DNA of 23,242 bases from assembly GCA_964478995.1 (NCBI GenBank), contig CAYZJY010000024.1, positions 1 to 23,242 of the forward strand, written 5' to 3'. Shown here in pieces: positions 9,577 through 18,700 of the stretch (position 1 is the stretch's first letter; every line of letters starts with the position of its first letter). The notes under the pieces are model-generated. The model saw nothing but the letters and a program-made list of their open reading frames with translations. It searched no databases and was not told the DNA's origin. Position numbers and translations under genes: made by a program. The stretch is from NZWG01 sp964478995 (GTDB lineage Bacteria; Fidelibacterota; Marinisomatia; Marinisomatales; UBA1611).

Positions 9577-9683
9577 TCTTGTATAGCAATATGCTCTTAT
9601 ATTATATTAAAACTTATGATAATAAATAAATAGATAAGCTGAATATCTCTATTACTTAAATCGATCATTTATCAATCTGCTTC

Positions 9684-11525
9684 ATGAGAAATAACATTAA
9701 ACATAAAATATCAATTGTTTTAACATGCTTCATGGCAAATGCTCTAGCCTATGAGATAGAGCATTTGGAACCCCCTTTTTGGTGGTCTGGAATGGAAATA
9801 GGTCAACTTCAATTGATGGTTCATGGTAAGAACATATCCTACCTTCAACCTGCAATAGATCAAGAAGGTGTTGATATTGTTTCAGTCAATAGATCTAAGA
9901 ACAATAATTATCTTTTCATTGACCTGTCAATTGAGAAAAAAGTAAAAGGAAGTTTTGACATCCTCTTCACACGGTTAGGAAAGGTAGAGGCCGAATATGA
10001 ATATGTATTACATGAAAGAAGGAAAGGTAGTAGAGAAAGGGATGGATTTGATCCAAGTGATGTGATCTATCTCATTACTCCTGACCGATATGCTAATGGA
10101 GATCCGAACAATGACAGTGTGTCTGGCCTAAAAGAAAGAGTGAGAAGGAAAAATAAAGATGGTCGACATGGTGGGGACATTCAAGGCATCATTGACAGAT
10201 TGGACTACTTGGAACAAATGGGTTTCACACAAATATGGTTGAATCCGGTACTTGAGAATGATCAAAGAACATATTCATATCATGGATATTCAACAACCGA
10301 CTATTATAATATAGATCGACGATATGGCAATAATGAACTGTATAGAGAATTATCAAAGAAAGCACGTGAAAGGGACATTGGAGTAATAAAAGATCTAATA
10401 CTTAACCATATTGGATCAGAACATTGGTGGATGAAGGACCTCCCCTCTGAGGACTGGATCAATAATAAAGGAAAATTTATTAGATCAAACCATATACATG
10501 AGTCCGTGCATGACCCTCATATAACACGATCTGAAAAAGATCTATTTACCGATGGTTGGTTTGTAAAGACCATGCCTGATCTGAACCAAAAGAATGAACT
10601 TCTAGCAACCTATCTTATACAAAATTCGATCTGGTGGATAGAATACGCAGACCTCTCTGGCTTTCGAATCGATACATACCCATATGTAGATAAAGGATTC
10701 TTATCTATTTGGAGTGAGAGAATCGCATTAGAATACCCTAATTTCAATTTTGTTGGTGAAGAATGGTCCATCAATCCCACAATGGTATCCTATTGGCAGA
10801 AAGGCAGTAGTAGGCATGATGATTACACATCTTCCATACCAAGCATGATGGACTTCCCTTTGCAAGATGCACTTGTCAATGGACTACTTGGTGAGGAAAG
10901 TTGGAATAGTGGCATCGGAGACCTTTTTCGTGTTCTGGCCAATGATTTCCAATACGGTGACCCATATAATCTCGTTGTCTTCGCTGGGAACCACGACATG
11001 ATGAGAATATATTCCCAATTGGATGAACGAATGGATCTCTATAAAATGGCCATGACCATCGTAAGTACCGTAAGAGGGATACCCCAGATATACTATGGTA
11101 CAGAAATAGCAATGCCAAGTAGTGAAGACCATGGTGAACTACGCAAGGATTTCCCAGGAGGTTGGATAGGTGATGAGGTGAATGCCTTCACTGGCCATGG
11201 TCTAGATGAAAAGGAATTCGAAGCACAAAATTTCTTAAGAAAATTATTGAATTGGAGAAAAAAGAACCTCGCCGTTACAAAAGGTGATCTTATCCATTAT
11301 CCAGTTGAAGATGGGGTCTATGTTTATTTCAGGAGATATGAGGAAGAAATGGTCATGGTTATCATCAATAATAATGATAGACATAAAACCGTCTACCCTG
11401 ACCATTTCAATGAAACAATAAGGGATGGAACAAAAGGTGTCAACATCATGAAGGATAGGGTACATTATTTATCAAGGAACATCGATATTCCAGGAAGATC
11501 TGTGATGGTATTGGAAATACATTGA
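9684..11525 (+). CDS. GH13 neopullulanase/cyclomaltodextrinase, SusA-like
   Basis: 613 residues, near the 617 of Bacteroides SusA. A signal peptide spans about 1-22 (ending ANALA). Residues about 23-110 match a cyclomaltodextrinase N-terminal domain (PPFWWSGM at 30-37). The catalytic barrel opens with VIYLITPDRYANGD (127-140) and HGGDIQGIIDRLDYLEQMG (162-180), followed by YSYHGYSTTDYY, all typical of SusA/neopullulanase. Conserved regions: DLILNH 237-242; GFRID with nucleophile D330; VGEEW with acid/base E359; GNHD with H437-D438. A C-terminal beta domain follows about 525. It should hydrolyse alpha-1,4 bonds of maltooligosaccharides, cyclodextrins or pullulan in the periplasm. Unlike the 906-aa GH13 it has no sorting domain. 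It is the first gene of the plus-strand operon, with no visible SD, and its stop overlaps the start of the PPIase gene (TTGA). Confidence 0.95.
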   Translation: MRNNIKHKISIVLTCFMANALAYEIEHLEPPFWWSGMEIGQLQLMVHGKNISYLQPAIDQEGVDIVSVNRSKNNNYLFIDLSIEKKVKGSFDILFTRLGKVEAEYEYVLHERRKGSRERDGFDPSDVIYLITPDRYANGDPNNDSVSGLKERVRRKNKDGRHGGDIQGIIDRLDYLEQMGFTQIWLNPVLENDQRTYSYHGYSTTDYYNIDRRYGNNELYRELSKKARERDIGVIKDLILNHIGSEHWWMKDLPSEDWINNKGKFIRSNHIHESVHDPHITRSEKDLFTDGWFVKTMPDLNQKNELLATYLIQNSIWWIEYADLSGFRIDTYPYVDKGFLSIWSERIALEYPNFNFVGEEWSINPTMVSYWQKGSSRHDDYTSSIPSMMDFPLQDALVNGLLGEESWNSGIGDLFRVLANDFQYGDPYNLVVFAGNHDMMRIYSQLDERMDLYKMAMTIVSTVRGIPQIYYGTEIAMPSSEDHGELRKDFPGGWIGDEVNAFTGHGLDEKEFEAQNFLRKLLNWRKKNLAVTKGDLIHYPVEDGVYVYFRRYEEEMVMVIINNNDRHKTVYPDHFNETIRDGTKGVNIMKDRVHYLSRNIDIPGRSVMVLEIH

Positions 11526-12811
11526 AAATAAATAAACAACCATCATGGTTTCATGTGATGATCTCCAGACATATCATGCTCATCACCATCTTCATGTCGA
11601 TCTTATCATGTGTAGATAAAAGATCTACAGATCTAGCGATAGTGGATGGACATGCCATTGGCATGGATTCATTCATTCAAAGATATGCCTCATTCCTGAG
11701 CAATACGCATCAGAAGGATAATCTCATGAATCGGCATGCATTCTTGAACTCCCTCGTTGATGAGAGATTGATCCTCTCCCATGCTAAGAGACTGGGACTT
11801 AATGATGATCCATACATTCGTTTTGAGAAAGAAAAAATGTACAAACAACTCTTATTGAATGCATACCATCACAAGAAGGTAACTAAAAAGATCACTGTAT
11901 CTGATAAAGAGTTAAGGCGCATTTTCAAACATTCAAGGACAAAACTTCATTTACGTCATCTCCATGCACCTAACATGGTAGACATAAGGAACATTGAAAA
12001 GAAAATTAGATCTGGCATGAAATGGGAAGTGATTGCACAAGAATGTTTCCAAGATTCCATTTTAAAAGAAAGGGGTGGTGACATTGGATGGCACGAGATG
12101 GGAGACCTAGACCCTGCATTTGAGATAGCAGCCTTTGAGTTGAATGATGGAGAGATATCGAGTCCCATTAAAACAAGGACAGGATATAGTATCATACAAG
12201 TGATGGAAAGAGAAAAGGATCTATTGTTCACAGAGAAGGACTACCAATTAAATAAGGATTGGCTAACAAGCATGGCATTGAGATACAAGAAAATGCCTCA
12301 ATTAAGAAAATTCACTGACAATGTCATTGAAACACTTGAGATCCAATTTAATGATAAAGGGCTTGAGCATCTACTAACGGAGTTGAATGCAAAGGATGAA
12401 GTGGGCATTACAAATGTTCAGACAACCGTTCTAAATAGTAAAAATGGAACCTGGTCCATCAAGAAATGCATGTCAGAGATCGCGAGACTATCTGAGAGAC
12501 AATTTGAAAAGATCAGATCCACAGAAAATCTAAAGAGTGTCTTGTCTGGAATTCTTGCTAGAGAAAAAATGATAGAGGATGCTGAAAATCTATCACTACA
12601 TATGTCGGAGGATTTTCAAAACACATTATTAAAAGAGAATGTATCGTTGATACTTCGGAACATTACCGATAAGAAAGATCAAGGTTCACAGGACATGAAT
12701 TGGCAAGATGAATATTTTAAGATCAGGGATGAAATGGCAGAAAATTCTGAAATATCGATCGATAGTACAAAATTAAGATCCTTCCCAATGGTGGCGGAAA
12801 AAACATCATGA
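11522..12811 (+). CDS. Parvulin-type peptidyl-prolyl cis-trans isomerase lipoprotein (SurA/PrsA-like)
   Basis: 429 residues from a TTG start. The hydrophobic segment IMLITIFMSILSC ends in a lipobox (C30), so it is probably a lipoprotein. About 40-125 is a helical SurA/PrsA-like chaperone N region (FLNSLVDERLILSHAKRLG). A parvulin domain spans about 141-229: LHLRHLHAP, then GGDIGWHEMGDLDPAF (185-200), FELNDGEISSPI and GYSIIQV. The helical tail (about 230-429) is unrecognised. The TTG start is chosen because it gives the same 4-bp stop/start overlap (TTGA) that recurs downstream as ATGA; an ATG at 11558 (M13) would still leave a complete lipoprotein signal and is a real alternative. Lying between SusA-like and TonB-receptor genes, it is inferred to help fold the receptor barrel or secreted cargo made by the same operon. 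Its C-terminus overlaps the receptor ATG. Confidence 0.88.
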   Translation: MKINKQPSWFHVMISRHIMLITIFMSILSCVDKRSTDLAIVDGHAIGMDSFIQRYASFLSNTHQKDNLMNRHAFLNSLVDERLILSHAKRLGLNDDPYIRFEKEKMYKQLLLNAYHHKKVTKKITVSDKELRRIFKHSRTKLHLRHLHAPNMVDIRNIEKKIRSGMKWEVIAQECFQDSILKERGGDIGWHEMGDLDPAFEIAAFELNDGEISSPIKTRTGYSIIQVMEREKDLLFTEKDYQLNKDWLTSMALRYKKMPQLRKFTDNVIETLEIQFNDKGLEHLLTELNAKDEVGITNVQTTVLNSKNGTWSIKKCMSEIARLSERQFEKIRSTENLKSVLSGILAREKMIEDAENLSLHMSEDFQNTLLKENVSLILRNITDKKDQGSQDMNWQDEYFKIRDEMAENSEISIDSTKLRSFPMVAEKTS

Positions 12812-15708
12812 TCAGATCATCATTATCAATGGCACTTCTTTTTTCAGTATTAGTTGGAGGTACGACTGGAAAACTAACAGGTTTAGTATCTGATAAGGAA
12901 TCTGGGGATCCACTTATTGGATGTAATGTGATCGTCTCAGAAACGGAACTTGGATCAGCAACGAATGAGGCAGGTGAGTATTTCATATTAAACATATCCC
13001 CAGGCACATACTCCATAACATTCTCAATGATCGGTTATGAGACCCTCATTCTTGAAAATGTGAAGATCTCAACTGATAAAACGACAAGACTGAACACCAC
13101 ACTTGCCACCACTGTACTGGAAGGTTCTGAGATTATCGTCAAGGCCGAACGTAAACTCATACAATTCGATGTCACTCAATCCGAGGCAAGGATAACAGCA
13201 GATGAATTAGATGTCATGCCTGTAACAGAGGTCAAAGATGTCCTTAGACTACAGGGTGGCATCACCCAAGATGCAGGTGGTGGTTTGCACATGCGTGGAG
13301 GCCGAAGTAGCGAGATATCATATCTGGTAGATGGTGTTCCCATGAGCGATGCATATGATGGTGGCATATCTGTCCAAATAGAGAATGACAACCTGCAGGA
13401 ACTCCAAGTAATAAGCGGAACCTTCAACGCAGAATATGGAAGAGCATTGACCGGCGTGATAAACATGATCACAAAGGATGGTGGAGACTCATTTGATGGA
13501 TTTTTGAATGTCTATAGTGGTGACCATGTCACAAAGGATAAGATATTCAAGGATCTTGACTCATATAGCCCATTCAATAACTATAGTATCTCAGCAAATT
13601 TAAGTGGCCCGATCATTCCTAAAAAACTCACCTTCTACTCATCTGCAAGATTGAATGTATCCAATGGTTGGATGAATGGTAGACAAACCTTTACCATGTA
13701 TGGTGATACCGTTTTCACCGATAACAATAATAATGATGTCCGTGATAATGGAGAACCCATCAATACTCCAAATTTTAAAGCCATGAACTGGCATGACGCA
13801 TGGTCTAACCAAAATAAATTAACATTGAGATTATCTTCAATGACGAAACTAAGGTTCAACACAATATTCAACTCTGGAGTCAGTCAAGGCTATGATCATT
13901 ATAGACAAATGGCACAGGATGGAAGAAAAAAGAACCATAACCTTGGTCAATTCCTTGGATTAAACCTATCCCATTCCTTTTCATCAATGTCTTTCATGGA
14001 GATCAATGCATCTCAATATGTCCATAGAAATGAATCATATCTGTTCGAGGACCCGTTAGACCATCGTTACGTAACGCCAGATAGTCTATTCTGGGCTCAT
14101 GTCATAGGTGAGGTCCCACAGACCATCCAAAACAAGTATGGTTCCGAAGTGAATTATTTTCCTCAATATACATTTAGTCGTTGGGGCGTGGACACTGATC
14201 GTTTCATGAGAGAGACCAAGACACAGAGTTTTAAGGTGGACTATACAAATCAGATCAATAAATATAATCAGATCAAAGCGGGAGTTGACATCAGCATGCA
14301 TGCATTGAAGTTAGACAGTTATGCATTGCTAGACTCATCGCAGTCAGATCAAAGATTCTCTCCCATCGTACCAGAGATAGGTAGTTTCAACCGATCCACA
14401 TACGACCATGGACCAAGAGAATGGTCCATCTATCTCCAAGATAAGATAGAATATGGCGACATGATCATCAATGCAGGCCTCAGATATGAATCGTTTGACC
14501 CAAGATCTCAGATACCGAATAATATTCATGAGCCATATATCAATGACCCAAGAAATCCAGCCCTTGACTCCCTATCATTGGAAGAATTGGAAAATCTGGA
14601 CTGGGGTGACACATGGTACCAAGAGGTCGATAGTTCTGGAAACATAATTGAACACCCATACTCTGAATTCTACGATCGTTTCAATGATCAGCCAGATCTG
14701 CTGAATAAAAGTGGATGGTGGAAAAAAACAACAAAAAAATCACAACTGAGCCCGAGGCTTGCCGTGGCTTACCCGATCTCAGACAAAGGTGTGATCCACT
14801 TTGCATATGGATATTTCTTCAAGATCCCTGATTTTTCCCTTCTATACAATAATACTGAATACAAATTATCAGAAACAGGTACTGATTTTGGGATCTTTGG
14901 TAATCCAGAACTAAAACCAGAGACCACGATCAGTTATGAACTAGGACTAAGGCAGGAAATAGGTTTCAAGACAAAGATCGAGATCAAAGGTTTCTATAGA
15001 GATGCCAGAAATTATGTAACAAGTGGCATTCCCATCGATCTGGGAGATGGAAAATCATATTACACATATGTCAACAAGGACTATAGCAATTCTAGAGGCA
15101 TCATCCTTACACTCTTCAAACAATTCAGTAATCTTATTGGATGGCAACTTGATTATACCTACCAGGTCGCAGAAGGGTCAAACTCCAATCCAAATGAAGA
15201 ATTTGGTGCGGTGCTTGCTGGCAAGGAGCCTACAAGGTCCATCATACCACTTGACTGGGATCAAAGCCACAATTTGAATGGATCATTTACCACTGCTTAC
15301 AAAGGATGGGGAATGAATACGATATTCCAATACGGCAGTGGCTACCCCTATACACCATTCATCACAAACTATGAGCAACAGGGTGAGGTATTATCCAATG
15401 TACTATTGAGAAATAGCCGTAGAAAGGCAAGTACTTTCAGAATGGACATCAAATTTTTCAAGAACATCTTCCTTGGTAATGTAAATGGCAAGATCTACAT
15501 GAATATTTTCAATCTATTGGATCGTAGAAATCAAAATTATGTTTACGCAGACTCAGGAACGTCAGATGAGACCATCGAACAAGTAAGAGCCGAGGTCATC
15601 TCACCATTTGAGCCATTGAGACCAAATACGTTGAAGGATTTCTTCGATCGTCCAGATTGGTATGATGAACCCAGAGAGATACAATTAGGTCTACAACTAT
15701 CATGGTGA
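12808..15708 (+). CDS. TonB-dependent receptor with carboxypeptidase-regulatory-like N-terminal domain
   Basis: 966 residues. Signal peptide about 1-21. About 22-105 is a carboxypeptidase-regulatory-like/DUF4480-type domain (LTGLVSDKESGDPLIGCNV, then SPGTYSITFSMIGYE). IIVKAER near 108-114 may be the TonB box. The plug is about 125-225: LRLQGGI, LHMRGGRSSEISYLVDGVP and FNAEYGRALTGVINMITKDG. A 22-strand-type barrel fills the rest and ends with a terminal Trp (LGLQLSW), as BAM substrates do. It would import oligosaccharides across the outer membrane using TonB energy; an alpha-glucan substrate is inferred from the neighbours. It has the N-terminal extension common to SusC-like proteins, but no SusD gene follows. 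ATGA overlap upstream; 7-bp overlap (ATGGTGA) with the next gene. Confidence 0.95.
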   Translation: MIRSSLSMALLFSVLVGGTTGKLTGLVSDKESGDPLIGCNVIVSETELGSATNEAGEYFILNISPGTYSITFSMIGYETLILENVKISTDKTTRLNTTLATTVLEGSEIIVKAERKLIQFDVTQSEARITADELDVMPVTEVKDVLRLQGGITQDAGGGLHMRGGRSSEISYLVDGVPMSDAYDGGISVQIENDNLQELQVISGTFNAEYGRALTGVINMITKDGGDSFDGFLNVYSGDHVTKDKIFKDLDSYSPFNNYSISANLSGPIIPKKLTFYSSARLNVSNGWMNGRQTFTMYGDTVFTDNNNNDVRDNGEPINTPNFKAMNWHDAWSNQNKLTLRLSSMTKLRFNTIFNSGVSQGYDHYRQMAQDGRKKNHNLGQFLGLNLSHSFSSMSFMEINASQYVHRNESYLFEDPLDHRYVTPDSLFWAHVIGEVPQTIQNKYGSEVNYFPQYTFSRWGVDTDRFMRETKTQSFKVDYTNQINKYNQIKAGVDISMHALKLDSYALLDSSQSDQRFSPIVPEIGSFNRSTYDHGPREWSIYLQDKIEYGDMIINAGLRYESFDPRSQIPNNIHEPYINDPRNPALDSLSLEELENLDWGDTWYQEVDSSGNIIEHPYSEFYDRFNDQPDLLNKSGWWKKTTKKSQLSPRLAVAYPISDKGVIHFAYGYFFKIPDFSLLYNNTEYKLSETGTDFGIFGNPELKPETTISYELGLRQEIGFKTKIEIKGFYRDARNYVTSGIPIDLGDGKSYYTYVNKDYSNSRGIILTLFKQFSNLIGWQLDYTYQVAEGSNSNPNEEFGAVLAGKEPTRSIIPLDWDQSHNLNGSFTTAYKGWGMNTIFQYGSGYPYTPFITNYEQQGEVLSNVLLRNSRRKASTFRMDIKFFKNIFLGNVNGKIYMNIFNLLDRRNQNYVYADSGTSDETIEQVRAEVISPFEPLRPNTLKDFFDRPDWYDEPREIQLGLQLSW

Positions 15709-18700
15709 GATATTCGATCATTACCTTGACATGTTCACTGCTCTTCGCACAATCCTTGGAAAGAGGCAATCCTGATTATAGGCGCTGGACCAACATTGAT
15801 GTCAACAAGGTCAGAACGTCGATCCTTAATTGGGGAATCTCTGGAAGAGCCGGTGGCGTTCCAGCTCATGTTCCATATGAATGGCCAGTAAACTCAGGTC
15901 AAATGTATATTGCCTTGGCAGCTTTGTCCGTAGGTACAGAGGTCATCACAAATGAAGGAGAGGTAAGGCCACTGGTCACCATTCCCTTCCGTTCTGATCA
16001 ATCTGGTAATTCCATGGCATGGGAACCCGTACCTGGGTATTTGAATCCAAACTCACAAAAGATCGCCATTAGCGATGATCAGAGTACCTGGCCATCAAGT
16101 TGGCCTGATAAGATGGACGACCTGAATGACCCTGGCTGGTCTAATTCATGGAACGGTTTCTTTGGAAAGGATCAGTTCAATGCACAACAGGAGATCTATT
16201 ACAAGGTCTCTGATGATAGAAACTATATCCTTGGTAATCCATATTCACCAGATACGACCGATCTGGATCGCCAGGGAGCAGGATTGCTTGCAGGTGTAAG
16301 GGTCTTGGAATGGAAACAGATACTGATAGAAGATGTGGTATTCATCCTCCACGAGATAAAAAACGATGGATCTTATGATTATGACAAAGTATCGTTTTCA
16401 ATGTGGTTGGCAGATCTGGTTGGTGGAGATGGTGACTCAGGTGATGATACACCTGATTTTGATCTCATCTATGATGTTGCATGGTCCATGGACAGCGATG
16501 GTATTGGTAACTCTGCCTTTGGTTCTGATCCCGTAGGGGTGGTAGCTACTTCTTTCATTGAAACACCTGGGAATAACATAGATAGGATCGACAATGATGG
16601 AGATGGTGAGGACAATGGCCCGATCATCACGGATGGCTTGATCATGGAAGAGATTCTTGGAAACGCCATCGATGATAATGGCAATGGACTGATCGATGAA
16701 AACCTTACACATGTACCATTTGGAGATCAGGCTGGTGTGACCTATGCAGACAAGTTGGACAATGACCTTGATGGTGAACCTAATAGCCCATTGATCGATC
16801 AAGAGATGATCAATGGTGCAGCAATGCTCTGGGGTCTATGGCCTCGTTTGGATGATGTGATCCAAGACTCCATCATTCATGTCATAGGCCTGGACAATGA
16901 TGACCTAGGTCTCCCCTATGCTGATGGGATCGATAATAATGCTGACCCAGAAAATCCATATCTCTTGGAATATCCTATTGGACTTGGGGCTGATGTCAAT
17001 GGCCCTTTGGTTGACTCCATGATGGTATTGATGGCGTCGGAGGATATTTGGAAACGATATCGTGTACCAAACACGGACATAATCCTATATGATGTAAATA
17101 TAGAGGATATTGGTAAACCTTATGCTGATGGGATCGACAATGACGGTGATGGTGCGATCGATGAGGGCATCGATGAGGGCATCGATGAGATGATCGATGA
17201 ATCAAGAGACGATTTCATTGATAATGATGGTGATTGGGAACCATCAGATGATGTTGGGATCAATGGTGACGAATCTGGTGGAATTGAGGCTGGAACTGGT
17301 GATCTAATGCCCACATCAGGATCTGGAACCGGCTTTCCAGGGGAACCGAACATTGATAAGACTGATGTTGCTGAATCAGATCAGATGGGTCTCACTGCCG
17401 TAGGTTACGATCCTGCTGGATCGATCCCAATATCCAGTGATGGCTATTTGTGGTTGTTCTACATGACTCCTGGAAGTTATTGGCAACCGCCTGCAGGTGG
17501 ACAACCACCTGGAGATTACGATCTCTTTGTGACCTCTGGTTTCTTTCCCTTAAGATCGGGTCAGACAGAACGGATCGCAATGTCAGTTGCAATGGGCAAT
17601 GATGTTGCAGATGCATTAAGGAACAAGGAAGTAGCTCAAACGACCTACGACTATGATTATCAATTTGCCAAGGCTCCAGACCCTCCAAATGTGACTGCAG
17701 TCTCCAGTGATGGTTCTATCACACTATATTGGGATACGCATGCTGAACAATCAAAGGATCGATACATGGGGGAGATAACAAATAATGTCGACCTCTATGA
17801 TTTTGAAGGATATAAGATATATCGATCGACCGATTTTGAATTCAATGATGCCTATACCATAACAGATGGAGAAGGGAACCTGACCTTCTTGGAACCCTAT
17901 GTTCAAAATGGCGTGAGTGCACAATGGGATCTTGTGAATGGCAAATCAGGATGGCATCCAATAGATCTGAATGGTGTCAAATTCTATCTTGGAGACGATA
18001 CAGGACTCCAACATTCCTATGTTGATAATAACGTTGTAAATGGACAACGATACTATTATGCCGTTGTGTCATATGATTATGGTGGAGATCTCTCGAATGA
18101 CATCATTCCCAGTGACTCACCCATGAGATTGAGGGTTAATTCCTTGACAGGTGAAATAGAACTAGGCCCTAATGTGGTAGAGGTGATTCCCTCTCCACCT
18201 TCTGCAGGGTATAATGATGCAACATTCTCAGGAGACACTATTGATCATGTAAGTGGTACATCCAGTGGCAAGATCTATTACGAGATCATCAACCCCATGG
18301 AGATCAAAAATGAGCATAAATATCAGATCACATTTGCTGATACCATACTTGCCAATCAACAGGGACCGGCCGGTTATGATACGATCACGACAAGATCCTA
18401 TTTTCTGGTAGATGTCACATACCCAGATTCTCCAGATACCCTGATCAATGATGATCATGAACTGAAAATAAGTGATGGACCTGTGGTAGATGGATTTAGA
18501 TTAGCATTCAATAATATCAAAGAACTTCGATTCAATGAGGAAAGTTCCAAATGGTCAAGGGACAGTCTCTGGTCTTTTAACTTTTTCAGATATGCAACCT
18601 TCAATGTGGTTGGCACACAATTGCCCTATGATTATCGAATAATTTTTACTGAGGAACAGTCTGATTCGACCATTGACCTATGCATGAGGTATCTACCCAA

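Larger units (their letters stand above)
9510..9683. promoter_or_regulatory. Divergent promoter/control region between the two alpha-glucan clusters
   Basis: This 174-bp, very AT-rich gap is the only sizeable intergenic region and separates the divergent GH97 and GH13 genes, so it must carry both promoters unless distal ones exist. Candidate sigma-70-like pairs read by eye: plus strand TTGTAT (9579-9584), 18 bp, TATATT (9603-9608); minus strand TTGAAT (9560-9555), 18 bp, TACGAT (9536-9531). Two TTTGCAA copies lie between them. A weak inverted repeat AGATA/TATCT (9632-9636 and 9644-9648) sits in the presumed leader of the plus cluster. The assignment as a shared control region is strong; the individual boxes are guesses. 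Confidence 0.6.

Noticed and set aside
9632..9648. AGATA/TATCT inverted repeat as a leader hairpin or operator
   Set aside because: A 5-bp AT-rich stem with a 7-nt loop is too weak and too likely by chance to call as a feature on its own.
10876..11132. Two overlapping minus-strand frames inside the SusA-like gene
   Set aside because: They are shadows of the GH13 coding sequence, covering its region IV; no family resemblance or initiation signal.
17157..17204. CRISPR or regulatory repeat array
   Set aside because: The units are 12 bp, contiguous without spacers, and in frame within a coding sequence.
16437..17353. Several open frames of 69-121 codons antisense to the Asp-rich gene
   Set aside because: They mirror the repetitive Asp/Gly codons of the sense gene, have low-complexity Ser/Pro or His content, lack SDs and overlap a well-supported CDS.
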